Below are positions 6,542 to 16,068 of a stretch of 64,000 nt of DNA, piece by piece. The DNA is taken from assembly GCF_003633755.1 (NCBI RefSeq), contig NZ_RBIL01000002.1:682001-746000 (forward strand). Reading direction: 5' to 3'. Source of the stretch: Solirubrobacter pauli (lineage in GTDB: Bacteria > Actinomycetota > Thermoleophilia > Solirubrobacterales > Solirubrobacteraceae). Position 1 is the stretch's first letter; the number at the start of each line of letters is the position of its first letter. Below the pieces are notes generated by a model. The model was not told the DNA's origin. It was given only the letters and a program-made list of their open reading frames with translations, and did not search any database. The position numbers and the translations under genes are program-made.

Positions 6542-8311
6542 ATGAGGCTCCTCACGACGACCCTTGCCCTTGCGCTCGCGCTGCCCGCGACCGCGATGGC
6601 CCAGACCCCAGCGCTGGCGACGGACTACCGCGCGCACGGCGACGATGCCCGCATCCTCGTCGCCGCCCACCGCGGCTACTGGCGCGGCGCGCCCGAGAAC
6701 TCCCTGCCCGCGTTCGAGCAGGCGATCAGCCACGGCGCGGACATGATCGAGCTCGACGTCATGCGCACGTCCGACGGCCAGCTCGTGCTGATGCACGACA
6801 CGACCGTCGACCGCACGACCGACGGCACCGGCTCGGTCGCGTCCAAGACGCTCGAGCAGATCAAGGCGCTGCGGCTCAAGAAGGGCTTGGGCGGCGCGCA
6901 GGCCGAGGTCACCGGCGAGCGGATCCCCACGCTCAAGGAAGCGCTGCGGCTGATCGACAACCGCGCGCTGATCAACCTCGACAAGGCGTGGGCCTACCGC
7001 GACCAGATCCTGCAGGAGCTGATCGAGACCGGCACGGTCGAGACGGCGGTGTTCAAGTCCAACGCGCCGGTTGCCGACGTGCAGACCTTCCGCGCCAAGG
7101 ACCCGCGGATCCTCTACTCGCACATCGTCGAGGACGGCAACGCAGCGTCGCTGAACGGCTTCGGCACCAACCCGCCGGACTCGTACGAGATCGTCTTCGA
7201 CCGCCTCACGGACGCGCAGATCCAGCCCGCCGCGGTCGCCGCCGCGAAGCGGCAGAGCCGCATCTTCATCAACACCATGTGGTACGGGCTCGCCGGCCGC
7301 TACACGGACGAGGCGTCGCTGATCGATCCCGCCCGCGGCTGGAAGCCGGTCATCGAGCGTCACCTGGCCGACGTGATCCAGACCGACAACGTCGACGACC
7401 TCAAGCGCTACCTGCGCGGCATCGACGTGACCCGCCCGGCCGACCCGGCCAACGCGATCCGCGTCCAGGGCGAGGACTACTCGACCGACGGCAAGGGCGT
7501 CGGCTACGCGGACACCGAGGACGCCAACCAGGGAGGCACCGTGTACCGCCCGGCCGAGGGCGTCGACGTCTGCGACCAGCAGGGCGCGCTCGTGGTCTGC
7601 TGGATCCGCGGCGGCGAGTGGCTCAAGTACGACATCGAGGTCACCCGGCCGGGCGCGTACCGCGTGTCGGGGCGCTTCAGCAGCCCCTACCGTCCCGCCG
7701 GAAAGATCACGCTCGAGCTGCCCGGCCGCTCGCAGACGGTCGACATCGCCTCGACGACGTCGCACGACGCGTTCATGGCGCAGGAGCTGATCCCGTCGGT
7801 CGAGCTGCCCGCGGGCAAGCTCTCCTACTACGTGCGCGTCGACCCGGCCGCGTACCAGAACTTCAACCTCGACTACCTGCAGTTCGACCGCATCACCGAT
7901 GAGGAGACCGCGCAGCAGCCCGCACTCGTCGGCGGCGTCGTCGCGGGCACGCTGGCGCTGACGCTGGGCACGCCGCCGGCGTTCGGCGTCTTCCAGCCGG
8001 CGGTCGACCGCGACTACACGGCCTCCACGACCGCGCGCGTGATCTCGAGCGCGATGGACACGACGCTGTCGGTCAAGGGTGGCAAGTTGGCCAACGGCGA
8101 GCACGCGCTGGCCGAGCCGATCGGCGTGCGCGCCGACAACGCCGACTACACGCCGCTGACCGCGCCCGTCGCGCTCAAGACCTGGGACAAGCCGGTGATC
8201 ACCGACGAGGTGCCGCTCGGCTTCCGTCAGCGCATCGGCGCCGCCGAGCCGCTCCGAACCGGGGCGTACACGACGACGCTGACGTTCACGCTGACGACGA
8301 CGGCGCCCTAG
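6542..8311 (+). CDS. Secreted glycerophosphodiester phosphodiesterase with carbohydrate-binding module
   Basis: The 589-residue protein has a signal peptide (residues 1-20, ending AMA). It is followed by a GDPD TIM barrel with AAHRGYWRGAPENS (His43), Glu70/Asp72 in ELDV and His85 in MHD, the metal-binding and catalytic set. Residues ~300-465 look like a CBM6/35-type beta-sandwich (WLKYDIEVTRPGAYRV, FNLDYLQFDRI). The last ~110 residues form a beta-rich domain (about 470-589) of a kind often seen on actinobacterial secreted proteins. GDPDs release glycerol-3-phosphate from glycerophosphodiesters. The sugar-binding module suggests a wall- or polysaccharide-linked substrate such as a teichoic-type polymer, which is inference. 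Confidence 0.88.
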   Translation: MRLLTTTLALALALPATAMAQTPALATDYRAHGDDARILVAAHRGYWRGAPENSLPAFEQAISHGADMIELDVMRTSDGQLVLMHDTTVDRTTDGTGSVASKTLEQIKALRLKKGLGGAQAEVTGERIPTLKEALRLIDNRALINLDKAWAYRDQILQELIETGTVETAVFKSNAPVADVQTFRAKDPRILYSHIVEDGNAASLNGFGTNPPDSYEIVFDRLTDAQIQPAAVAAAKRQSRIFINTMWYGLAGRYTDEASLIDPARGWKPVIERHLADVIQTDNVDDLKRYLRGIDVTRPADPANAIRVQGEDYSTDGKGVGYADTEDANQGGTVYRPAEGVDVCDQQGALVVCWIRGGEWLKYDIEVTRPGAYRVSGRFSSPYRPAGKITLELPGRSQTVDIASTTSHDAFMAQELIPSVELPAGKLSYYVRVDPAAYQNFNLDYLQFDRITDEETAQQPALVGGVVAGTLALTLGTPPAFGVFQPAVDRDYTASTTARVISSAMDTTLSVKGGKLANGEHALAEPIGVRADNADYTPLTAPVALKTWDKPVITDEVPLGFRQRIGAAEPLRTGAYTTTLTFTLTTTAP

Positions 8312-8314
8312 GCG

Positions 8315-8968
8315 CTAGGCGCTGAGGCCGACGGGGCACGACACGCCCGTGCCCCCGAGGCCGCAGTAGCCGTTCGGCACCTTGGCCAGGTACTGCTGGT
8401 GGACGTCGTCGGACTCGTAGTAGAAGGTGTCCAGCGGCGCGATCTCGGTCGCGATCGGGCCGTAGCCCGCCTCGCGCAGGCGCGCCTCGAACGTCTCCTT
8501 GGTGGCCGCGGCGATCTCGGCCTGCTCGGGCGTCGTGGTGTAGATCGCCGAGCGGTACTGGGTGCCCACGTCGTTGCCCTGGCGCATGGCCTGGGTCGGG
8601 TCGTGGTTCTCCCAGAAGGTCTTCAGGATCTCCTCGTAGGAGATCTTCTCGGGGTCGAAGACCACCAGGACGGCCTCGGTGTGGCCGGTCTTGGCGGTGC
8701 AGACCTCCTCGTAGGTGGGGTTCGGCGTGAAGCCGCCCGCGTAGCCCACCGCGGTCGTGTACACGCCGGGCGTCTGCCAGAACGTGCGCTCGGCGCCCCA
8801 GTAGCAGCCCATGCCGACGACGGCGGTCTGGTAGCCGTCGGGGAACGGGCCCTGCAGCGGGGTGCCGAGGACGAAGTGCGTGCTGGGAACCGGCCGCGGC
8901 TCGGAGCGACCGGGGAGCGCCTTCTCGCGCTCGACCATCTTGGTCTTGGAAGCGAAGTCGAAAAGCAT
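8315..8968 (-). CDS. msrA: Peptide methionine sulfoxide reductase MsrA
   Basis: The 217-residue enzyme carries the GCYWGAE active site with catalytic Cys55, followed by TAVGYAGG, the GHTEAV motif and the YRSAIY segment that define MsrA. C-terminal cysteines in NGYCGLGG and VSCP (Cys202, Cys211) can act as resolving residues. It repairs methionine S-sulfoxide in oxidised proteins using thioredoxin. The N-terminal ~40 residues before [14 protein letters not shown] match the longer form of MsrA. It converges on the glycerophosphodiesterase gene with a three-base gap. Confidence 0.95.
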   Translation of the reverse strand: MLFDFASKTKMVEREKALPGRSEPRPVPSTHFVLGTPLQGPFPDGYQTAVVGMGCYWGAERTFWQTPGVYTTAVGYAGGFTPNPTYEEVCTAKTGHTEAVLVVFDPEKISYEEILKTFWENHDPTQAMRQGNDVGTQYRSAIYTTTPEQAEIAAATKETFEARLREAGYGPIATEIAPLDTFYYESDDVHQQYLAKVPNGYCGLGGTGVSCPVGLSA

Positions 8969-8999
8969 GTACTTGTCAGTCCGGTGAGGCCCCGATTTG

Positions 9000-9386
9000 T
9001 TACAGGCCTTCTTCTTCCTCTTCTTCGCCGCCGGTCATGGCTTCGAGGAGCTCCAGCGCGGCGGCCTGGGCGGGGGTGACGAGCACCTCGCCGCCGACGT
9101 CCTCGAGCTGCGGGAAGAAGCTGGCGTGCACGGCGACCTCGTCGCCGCCGGCGTCCTCGAGCACGATCACGGCTCGGCCCTGGCCTTCGCCGGCGTCGCC
9201 TTCACCACCTCCGACCGCTGCGCCGGCCGCGGTGAGCACCGCGACCGCCAGGTCGTGCCAATGCGAGAGCGCGTCCTGGCGCTCCGCATCGGTCATCTGC
9301 TCAAGGTGATGGCGATTGCGCTCGGCGAGCGCGGCGACCGCAGCCCCGAGCGGGGCATCGGCCAAGAGGTCGTCGACAGAGGACAC
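9000..9386 (-). CDS. Uncharacterised acidic protein
   Basis: The 128-residue soluble protein starts at GTG 9386. An N-terminal helical part contains [18 protein letters not shown] and [11 protein letters not shown] Gly/Glu-rich linker of about 12 residues follows, then a predicted beta-rich part ([20 protein letters not shown]) and a run of acidic residues at the end. I do not recognise a family. It is divergent from the aldo/keto reductase gene with only about 35 bases between start codons. The strong acidic tail could be disordered. Confidence 0.55.
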   Translation of the reverse strand: MSSVDDLLADAPLGAAVAALAERNRHHLEQMTDAERQDALSHWHDLAVAVLTAAGAAVGGGEGDAGEGQGRAVIVLEDAGGDEVAVHASFFPQLEDVGGEVLVTPAQAAALELLEAMTGGEEEEEEGL

Positions 9387-9421
9387 CCACCCAGTATGGC
9401 GCGGACGCTAGGTTCCGACGC

Positions 9422-10255
9422 ATGGCTCGCCTCGGACTCGGAACCGCCGCCCTCGGGCGTCCCGGCTATCTCAACCTCGGCCACGGCGCGGAGCTCGGCG
9501 AGGACCGGAGCGTGGCCGCCCTGCGCGCCCGCACGCACGAGGTGCTCGACTTCGCCTACGAGGCCGGGATCCGGGACTTCGACACCGCTCGGTCGTACGG
9601 TCGCGGCGAGGAGTTCCTGGGGGAGTGGCTGCGGTCGCGCAGCCCCGAGGGGGTGACGATCTCCTCCAAGTGGGGCTACGTCTACACCGCCGGCTGGGAG
9701 GTGGCTGCAGACCCGCCGGAGGTCAAGCACCACGACGTCGAGACGTTCAAGCGCCAGCTCGAGGAGACACGCGCGAACCTCGGCGACTGGCTGGACCTCT
9801 ACCAGATCCACTCGGCCACGCGGGAGAGCGGCGTGCTGACCAACGACGCCGTGCTGTCGGCCATGGTCGAGTCGGGCGTCCCGCTCGGGCTCTCCGTCTC
9901 CGGCACGAGCCAGGCGGAGACGATCGACGCCGCCGCGAAGCTCGGGATCTTCACCGCCGTCCAGGCCACCTGGAACCTGCACGAGCGCGCCGCGGGTGAC
10001 GCGCTGGCCCGCTCCGGGCTGAAGGTGATCGTCAAGGAAGGCCTCGCGAACGGGCGCCTGGCGGCGCGCGACGCGCAGGCGCTGGCCGTCGCGCTCGCCC
10101 AGCCGTGGGCGGACGTGGTCCTGTCGGGCGCGGCGTCGATCGAGGTGCTGCGGTCGAACCTGCGAGCCCTGGAGACCGAGCCGGTCGACGAGCCCGGCCT
10201 GGCCGAGGACAGCGACGCCTACTGGGCGCTGCGCTCCTCGCTCGCCTGGAACTGA
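9422..10255 (+). CDS. Aldo/keto reductase
   Basis: This 277-residue TIM-barrel oxidoreductase is a little shorter than many family members. The catalytic tetrad is visible: Asp54 in RDFDTA, Tyr59 in RSYGRGEE, Lys83 in SSKWG and His130 in YQIHS. The C-terminal VVLSGAASIEVLRSNL segment supplies the usual NADP-binding loop. It should reduce an aldehyde or ketone with NADPH, but the natural substrate is unknown. The last 37 bases overlap the convergent ctaG-type gene. Confidence 0.88.
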   Translation: MARLGLGTAALGRPGYLNLGHGAELGEDRSVAALRARTHEVLDFAYEAGIRDFDTARSYGRGEEFLGEWLRSRSPEGVTISSKWGYVYTAGWEVAADPPEVKHHDVETFKRQLEETRANLGDWLDLYQIHSATRESGVLTNDAVLSAMVESGVPLGLSVSGTSQAETIDAAAKLGIFTAVQATWNLHERAAGDALARSGLKVIVKEGLANGRLAARDAQALAVALAQPWADVVLSGAASIEVLRSNLRALETEPVDEPGLAEDSDAYWALRSSLAWN

Positions 10256-11088
10256 ATCCGCTCGCGCAAGGCGTCGCCGCGGCCGGCCGACACGGCGCGG
10301 GCGATCCGCTCCGGCGTCATCTCGACGCCCTCGCGCGCCGCGAGCTCGGCGAGCTCCTGGCGTTCCTCGCTCTCGCGCGCGGCCTTCAGGAACAGCCAGC
10401 CGAACAGCAGGATCGTCACGATCGACCCCTCGATCATCATGATCGCGCCCGCCGCCGACTGGTCGTTGGCGGCGGTGATGCCCCACTCGGCCTGGCCGCG
10501 CGCGTACTGCGGGTACAGCACGCCGCTGGACCAGAACAGCGCGTTGGCGAGCACGCTCTGGATCAGGCGGATGGCGACGATGTAGCCGATCTTCCAGCCG
10601 TTGCCGAACCACGCGGGCTTCGGGAGCGGCCCGAGCAGCGCCATCCACATGGCGATGCCGAAGCTCACGAACAGCATGTGCTGGAGCGCGTGGACGGTGT
10701 CGTTGGCCACCGCGCCCTGGTACAGCACGGGGAGGTGCCAGACGTAGAAGTTCGCCGTCCACGCGACGAGGGCGACCACCGGGTGGCCGAATATCCGCAG
10801 CCACGGGATCGCGCGCAGCAGCGGGGCGAGCACCGGGCCGGTCAGGCCGAGCACGATCAGCAGCGCGCCGAGGTCGGCGATCAGCAGGTGCTCGAGCATG
10901 TGCGCCCAGAACAGCTCCTCCGACAGGCTCGCGAGCGGCGAGGAGAGCGTGAGCGCCATCAGCACCAGGCCGCCGTAGAAGCACCACTGGCGCCACCCGG
11001 GCGTGTTGACCACCCGGTTGCGCTGCCAGTAGAGGAAGCCGAAGACCAGCATCGGCAGCAGTTGCAGTGGTGCGAGCTCGATCCCCAT
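10219..11088 (-). CDS. ctaG: Cytochrome c oxidase assembly protein, CtaG family
   Basis: The 289-residue membrane protein has about seven hydrophobic helices and the features of the Bacillus-type CtaG (caa3 assembly) family. These include WAHMLEHLLIADLGALL, FYVWHLPVLYQGAV and HALQHMLFVSFG, whose His residues are probably involved in copper handling. It would help assemble the CuA or CuB centre of a haem-copper oxidase at the membrane. The C-terminal ~60 residues are a charged cytoplasmic tail (ESEERQELAELAARE). ATG 11088 was chosen over a non-conserved extension. The divergent methionine-synthase-like gene starts 22 bases away. Confidence 0.85.
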   Translation of the reverse strand: MGIELAPLQLLPMLVFGFLYWQRNRVVNTPGWRQWCFYGGLVLMALTLSSPLASLSEELFWAHMLEHLLIADLGALLIVLGLTGPVLAPLLRAIPWLRIFGHPVVALVAWTANFYVWHLPVLYQGAVANDTVHALQHMLFVSFGIAMWMALLGPLPKPAWFGNGWKIGYIVAIRLIQSVLANALFWSSGVLYPQYARGQAEWGITAANDQSAAGAIMMIEGSIVTILLFGWLFLKAARESEERQELAELAAREGVEMTPERIARAVSAGRGDALRERIQFQASEERSAQ

Positions 11089-11110
11089 CCGACCGATACC
11101 GTTGCACGCC

Positions 11111-12229
11111 ATGTCCAGCCGTGAGACGCCGCCCTACCGCGCCGACCACGTCGGCAGCCTGCTCCGCCCGCCTGAGCTGCTTCAGGCGCGCGAGGACTTC
11201 AGCAACGGCAAGATCGACGCCGACGAGCTGCGCGGGGTGGAGGACGCCGCCATCCGCGACGCGGTGAAGCTCCAGGAGGACGTGGGGTTGAGGTCCGCCA
11301 CGGACGGCGAGTTCCGCCGCGCGACGTGGCACATGGACTTCATCTACTCGCTCGGCGGCGTGCAGAAGACGCCGGGCCAGCTGAAGGTCAAGTTCCACAA
11401 CGCGGACGGCGACATCGAGTGGACGCCCGCCGCGATGCACGTGGACTCGAAGATCACGCTCGAGAAGCCGATCTTCGCCGACCACTTCGAGTTCCTGCAG
11501 TCGGCGGTGACCAGCGCGACGCCGAAGCTCACGATCCCGTCGCCGAGCATGGTCCACTACCGCGGCGGCCGCGCGGCGATCGAGGAGTCCGTCTACCCGG
11601 ACATGGACCAGTTCTGGTCCGACCTCACCGCCGCCTACGCGGACGAGGTGCGCGCGCTCCACGACCTCGGCTGCCGCTACCTGCAGTTCGACGACACGAG
11701 CCTCGCCTACCTCAACGACCCCAACCAGCGCGCCGAGATGGCGGCCAAGGGCGACGACGCCGAGCACCTGCACGAGGCCTATATCCGGCACATCAACGAG
11801 GCGCTGGCCGGCCGCCCGGAGGACATGGCGATCACGACGCACATGTGCCGCGGGAACTTCCGCTCGAGCTGGGTGGCCGAGGGCGGCTACGACTTCGTCG
11901 CCGAGGCCCTGTTCAACGAGCTCGACGTCGACGGCTTCTTCATGGAGTGGGACGACGCGCGCTCGGGCGGCTTCGAGCCGCTGCGCTTCCTGCCCAAGGG
12001 CAAGGTGGTCGTGCTCGGCCTGGTGACCACCAAGTCCGGCGAGCTGGAGACCAAGGACCTGCTCAAACGCCGGATCGAGGAGGCGACGCGGTACGTCGAC
12101 CTCGACCAGCTGTGCATCTCGCCGCAGTGCGGCTTCTCCTCGACGGTCGAGGGCAACGCGCTCACCGTCGAGCAGGAGGTCGACAAGCTCCGGCTCGTCG
12201 TCGAGACGGCCGACGAGGTCTGGGGATAA
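11111..12229 (+). CDS. Methionine synthase-like (MetE C-terminal family) methyltransferase
   Basis: The 372-residue protein matches the single-domain MetE-like family (YxjG/YxjH type), which corresponds to the catalytic half of cobalamin-independent methionine synthase. The zinc-binding set is present: His244 and Cys246 in THMCRGN, Glu279 in FFMEWD and Cys340 in SPQCGFSS. It starts with YRADHVGSLLRP, as in relatives. Full MetE transfers methyl from methyltetrahydrofolate to homocysteine; short homologues may use other methyl donors. The KdpD-like kinase gene follows after only five bases, so the two may share a transcript. Confidence 0.88.
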   Translation: MSSRETPPYRADHVGSLLRPPELLQAREDFSNGKIDADELRGVEDAAIRDAVKLQEDVGLRSATDGEFRRATWHMDFIYSLGGVQKTPGQLKVKFHNADGDIEWTPAAMHVDSKITLEKPIFADHFEFLQSAVTSATPKLTIPSPSMVHYRGGRAAIEESVYPDMDQFWSDLTAAYADEVRALHDLGCRYLQFDDTSLAYLNDPNQRAEMAAKGDDAEHLHEAYIRHINEALAGRPEDMAITTHMCRGNFRSSWVAEGGYDFVAEALFNELDVDGFFMEWDDARSGGFEPLRFLPKGKVVVLGLVTTKSGELETKDLLKRRIEEATRYVDLDQLCISPQCGFSSTVEGNALTVEQEVDKLRLVVETADEVWG

Positions 12230-12234
12230 CGACA

Positions 12235-13557
12235 GTGTTCCGGCGTCGCCCGCCGCTCCTGCTCGGGGTCGCGGCGGCGGCGCTCGGCGTGGCTCTGACC
12301 ACGCTGGTGCTGTTCGCGCTGCGCGACGTGGCGCCCGTCGTCTCGCTCGGCGTCGTGTACCTCATCGCGGTGCTGGTGATCGCGTCGGTGTGGGGCGCGT
12401 GGCTCGGCCTCGCCACGGCGGTCGCGAGCGCGCTCGCGTTCAACTTCTTCCACATCCCGCCGACCGGGCGCTTCACGATCACCGGCGGCGAGAACTGGGT
12501 CGCGTTGATCGTGTTCTTCGGCGCGGCCGTGCTCGCGTCATCGCTGACCGAGCTGGCGCGGCGGCGGACGGTCGAGGCCGAGGAGCGCCGCCAGGAGGCC
12601 GACCTGAGCGCCGAGATGGCGCGGCTGCTGCTGCGCGGCGGGCGGCTGGAGGAGGCGCTGCCGGCCGTGGCCGAGCGGCTCGCGCGGGCGCTGAGCGCCC
12701 CGAGCGCGTCGATCGTCGCCCGCGCCGAGCCCGGCGGGACGTTCCCGCTCCGTGAGGGCCCGCGCCAGATCGGCACGCTCACCGTCGACGCTCCCGAGCC
12801 GGTGCTGCGGCGCATCCAGGTGCGGATCGTCCCCGCGCTGGAAGCGCTGCTGGCCGCCGCGCTCGAGCGCGACGCGCTGATGGCGGATGCGGTGGAGACG
12901 GCGGCGCTGCGCCGGTCGGACGTGATCAAGACCGCGCTGCTGCGCTCGGTCAGCCACGACCTGCGCTCACCGCTGACGGCGATCCTGACGAGCGCCGAGG
13001 CGCTCAAGCTCGCGCCGGAGGAGCGGGTCGAGCTGGCCGAGGCGATCACCGAGGAGGCCACGCGCCTCAGCCGGCTGATCGACAACCTGCTCGACCTGTC
13101 GCGGCTGGAGGCGGGCGCCGCCGAGGCCCGCCCCGAGTGGTCGTCGATCGAGGAGGTGCTCGGCGCCGCGATCGAGGACGTCCCCGGCGGCGACTTCAAG
13201 CTCACCCTCGACGACGACCTCCCGCCCGTCAAGGCGGACGCCGCCCAGCTCGAGCGGGCGTTCGCGAACCTGCTGGAGAACGCCCAGCGCCACTCCGGCG
13301 GCCACCCGGTCTCCGTCCGCGCCCGGGACGTGGGCGGCCGCATCCTGGTCCGGGTCGTCGACCGCGGACCAGGCGTGCCGAAAGCGCATCAGGAGCGGAT
13401 CTTCGAGCCCTTCTACCGCTCGGGCTCGCGCGGCTCCGGCCTCGGCCTGGCGATCGTGCGCGGCTTCGTCGAGGCCAACGGGGGCCGCGTCTGGGTCGAG
13501 TCGCTGCCCGACCAGGCGACGTCGTTCGTGGTCGAGCTGCCGGTCACGCACCCATGA
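12235..13557 (+). CDS. kdpD: KdpD C-terminal half: DUF4118 sensor histidine kinase
   Basis: This 440-residue protein starts at GTG 12235. It has four closely spaced transmembrane helices (about 8-105) with the hallmark [14 protein letters not shown] of the KdpD DUF4118 domain. A GAF-like region, HisKA with the phosphorylatable His241 ([13 protein letters not shown]), the N box ENAQRH and glycine boxes DRGPG and GSGLGL follow. It lacks the P-loop and USP cytoplasmic domains that begin normal KdpD; these are encoded apart at 18964-20013. It probably phosphorylates KdpE. The gene sits downstream of the methionine-synthase-like gene, and its final 14 bases overlap kdpB tail to tail. Confidence 0.9.
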   Translation: MFRRRPPLLLGVAAAALGVALTTLVLFALRDVAPVVSLGVVYLIAVLVIASVWGAWLGLATAVASALAFNFFHIPPTGRFTITGGENWVALIVFFGAAVLASSLTELARRRTVEAEERRQEADLSAEMARLLLRGGRLEEALPAVAERLARALSAPSASIVARAEPGGTFPLREGPRQIGTLTVDAPEPVLRRIQVRIVPALEALLAAALERDALMADAVETAALRRSDVIKTALLRSVSHDLRSPLTAILTSAEALKLAPEERVELAEAITEEATRLSRLIDNLLDLSRLEAGAAEARPEWSSIEEVLGAAIEDVPGGDFKLTLDDDLPPVKADAAQLERAFANLLENAQRHSGGHPVSVRARDVGGRILVRVVDRGPGVPKAHQERIFEPFYRSGSRGSGLGLAIVRGFVEANGGRVWVESLPDQATSFVVELPVTHP

Positions 13558-15595
13558 GGTTGTGGACGACCAGGTCGATCAGCTTGATGCCGGCGAACGG
13601 GGCGACGAGCCCGCCGAGGCCGTAGATCAGCAGGTTCCGGCGCAGCAGCGCGGTGGCGCCGACCGCCTTGTACTTGACGCCGCGCAGGGCGATCGGGACG
13701 AGCAGCGGGATGATCACCGCGTTGAAGGCGATCGCGCTGATGATCGCCGACTGCGGGGTTCCGAGGTCCATCAGGTTCAGCCGCGCGAGCGGCCCCTCGC
13801 TCTCGCCCGCCGCCGCGTAGGTGGAGACGAAGATCGCGGGCAGGATCGCGAAGTACTTGGCGATGTCGTTGGCGATGCTGAACGTCGTCAGCGCGCCGCG
13901 GGTGATCAGCAGCTGCTTGCCGACCTCGACGATCTCGATCAGCTTCGTCGGGTTGGAGTCCAGGTCGACCATGTTCCCGGCCTCGCGCGCGGCCTGGGTG
14001 CCGGTGTTCATCGTCACGCCGACGTCCGCCTGGGCGAGCGCGGGCGCGTCGTTGGTGCCGTCGCCGGTCATGGCCACGAGCCGGCCGTGCGCCTGCTCGT
14101 CCTGGATCAGCTGCAGCTTGCGCTCCGGCGTGGCCTCCGCCAGGAAGTCGTCGACGCCCGCCTCCTCGGCGATCTTGGCCGCGGTCAGCTGGTTGTCGCC
14201 GGTGACCATGATCGTGCGGATGCCCATCGCGCGCAGCTGCTCGAAGCGGGCGCGCATGCCCTCCTTCACCGTGTCCTTGAGGTGGATCACGCCGAGCACC
14301 TGCGCGTCACGGGCCACGGCCAGCGGCGTCCCGCCGTCACGGGCGATGCGGTCGAGCGTCGGCTGCAGCTCGTGCGGCGCCTGGCCGCCCTCGCCCTCGA
14401 CGAAGCGGATGATCGCCTCGCCGGCGCCCTTGCGCAGCCGCGAGCCGTCGTGGTCGATGCCGCTCATGCGCGTCTGGGCGGTGAACGGGACGAACTCGTG
14501 CCGGCCCAGGTCGCGCTCGCGGAGGCCATAGCGCTTGGCCAGCACGACGATGCTGCGGCCCTCCGGGGTCTCGTCGGCGAGCGACGCGAGCTGCGCCGCC
14601 TCCGCCAGCTCGACCTCCTCGACGCCCGGCATCGGCACGAACTCGGCCGCCTGCCGGTTGCCGAGCGTGATCGTGCCGGTCTTGTCGAGCAGGAGCACGT
14701 CGACGTCACCGCTGGCCTCGACCGCCCGGCCGCTGAGCGCGAGCACGTTCCGGCGTACGAGCCGGTCCATCCCCGCGATGCCGATGGCCGACAGCAGCGC
14801 GCCGATCGTCGTCGGGATCAGCGCCACCAGCAGCGCGATCAGCGTCGTCACCGAGACGCCGGTGCCGGCGAAGTCCGCGAACGGCCGCAGCGCGACCACG
14901 ACGGCCAGGAACACGAGCGTGAGACCGCTGAGCAGGATGTTGAGCGCGATCTCGTTCGGCGTCTTGCGCCGCTCGGCGCCCTCGACGAGGTTGATCATCC
15001 GGTCCAGGAACGACTTGCCGGGCTCCTGCGTGATCTCGACCACGATCCGGTCCGACAGCACGCGCGTGCCGCCCGTCACCGCCGACCGGTCACCGCCGGA
15101 CTCGCGGATCACCGGCGCGGACTCGCCCGTGATCGCCGACTCGTCCACGGAGGCGATGCCGTCGATCACGGTGCCGTCCCCGGGGATCACCTCGCCGGCC
15201 TCGACCACGACGACGTCCCCACGGGTCAGCTCGCTCGCGGCCACCTCGCGGCCGTCCGCGAGCCGCGCGGTGGTGGTGGTCCGCATCGCCCGCAGCGACG
15301 CGGCCTGGGCACGGCCGCGCCCTTCGGCGAGCGCCTCCGCGAGGTTCGCGAAGAGCACGGTCAGCCACAGCCAGACCGCGATCGTGACGGTGAACCAGCG
15401 CGGGTCGCCCTCGCCGCCGGCGACGGCGGCGACCGTGGTCACGACCGCGCCGACCTCGACGACGAACATGACCGGGTTGCGCAGCTGCACACGTGGGTCG
15501 AGCTTCTTGACCGCCTCGAGCACGACGGCGGGGGAGACCCGCGCCGCGCGGCGCTGCCGCGGCGGGGTCACGGGAGGAGTGGCGACGGCGGTCAT
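13544..15595 (-). CDS. kdpB: Potassium-transporting ATPase subunit B
   Basis: The 683-residue P-type ATPase has the phosphorylation motif DKTGTIT with Asp304, the TGES loop at 156-159 and the [11 protein letters not shown] hinge. Several membrane helices occur at the N-terminus (about 40-90), around 220-270 and at the C-terminus. KdpB hydrolyses ATP to drive K+ through KdpA. The serine of TGES (Ser159) corresponds to the site whose phosphorylation inhibits E. coli Kdp. Length and motifs are normal. The ATG at 15595 overlaps the kdpC stop as ATGA. Confidence 0.97.
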   Translation of the reverse strand: MTAVATPPVTPPRQRRAARVSPAVVLEAVKKLDPRVQLRNPVMFVVEVGAVVTTVAAVAGGEGDPRWFTVTIAVWLWLTVLFANLAEALAEGRGRAQAASLRAMRTTTTARLADGREVAASELTRGDVVVVEAGEVIPGDGTVIDGIASVDESAITGESAPVIRESGGDRSAVTGGTRVLSDRIVVEITQEPGKSFLDRMINLVEGAERRKTPNEIALNILLSGLTLVFLAVVVALRPFADFAGTGVSVTTLIALLVALIPTTIGALLSAIGIAGMDRLVRRNVLALSGRAVEASGDVDVLLLDKTGTITLGNRQAAEFVPMPGVEEVELAEAAQLASLADETPEGRSIVVLAKRYGLRERDLGRHEFVPFTAQTRMSGIDHDGSRLRKGAGEAIIRFVEGEGGQAPHELQPTLDRIARDGGTPLAVARDAQVLGVIHLKDTVKEGMRARFEQLRAMGIRTIMVTGDNQLTAAKIAEEAGVDDFLAEATPERKLQLIQDEQAHGRLVAMTGDGTNDAPALAQADVGVTMNTGTQAAREAGNMVDLDSNPTKLIEIVEVGKQLLITRGALTTFSIANDIAKYFAILPAIFVSTYAAAGESEGPLARLNLMDLGTPQSAIISAIAFNAVIIPLLVPIALRGVKYKAVGATALLRRNLLIYGLGGLVAPFAGIKLIDLVVHNLMGA

Positions 15596-16068
15596 CGGTC
15601 AAGCGCCTCGTTGAGCTCGGTGGTGTTGACGTTCCCGCCGTCGCCGACCAGCGCGAGCACACGCGCGGCCGGGACGTCGCGGACGCGCGCGATCCGGCGC
15701 GCCTGGATGACGGCGTTCGCGTGCGAGATGTCCGGGTCGACGCCGGACGCCGAGTTGGTGACGGCGTCCATCGGCGGCTCGGCGCCGTTCATGCGCCGGT
15801 AGGCCGCCACCTGGTCGCGGTAGAAGTACGCGGCCGTGGACGAGTTGGGGCCGCGGTTCGCGAACGCGGTCGCGTCGGCGCTGTAGCCCGTCTGCGACGG
15901 GCGCGGCTGGAAGTACCGCGGATCGCCGACATGGGCCTTGGAGGCGAGGACGACCGCGCGCGTGGGGAGCACCTGCACGAGCCCCGTGATCACGAGCGGA
16001 TACACGAGTCCCAGCAGCGCGGTGGACGCCAGCACGGCGACGAGGGAGGAGATCAGGATGCGCTTCAT
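15592..16068 (-). CDS. kdpC: Potassium-transporting ATPase subunit C
   Basis: The 158-residue protein has one N-terminal membrane helix (about 5-30) and a soluble domain with [23 protein letters not shown] and the [11 protein letters not shown] tail, all typical of KdpC. KdpC stabilises the KdpFABC complex and may aid ATP binding. It is somewhat shorter than the E. coli protein. Its ATG overlaps the kdpA stop by one base (TGATG), and its stop overlaps the kdpB start by four. Subunit stoichiometry may therefore be set partly by coupled translation. Confidence 0.95.
   Translation of the reverse strand: MKRILISSLVAVLASTALLGLVYPLVITGLVQVLPTRAVVLASKAHVGDPRYFQPRPSQTGYSADATAFANRGPNSSTAAYFYRDQVAAYRRMNGAEPPMDAVTNSASGVDPDISHANAVIQARRIARVRDVPAARVLALVGDGGNVNTTELNEALDR

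Noticed and set aside
9293-11842. An 849-codon open frame on the minus strand opposite the aldo/keto reductase and CtaG genes.
   Set aside because: It has shadow-like composition full of Arg/Ala/Gly and lies across well-supported genes on both strands.
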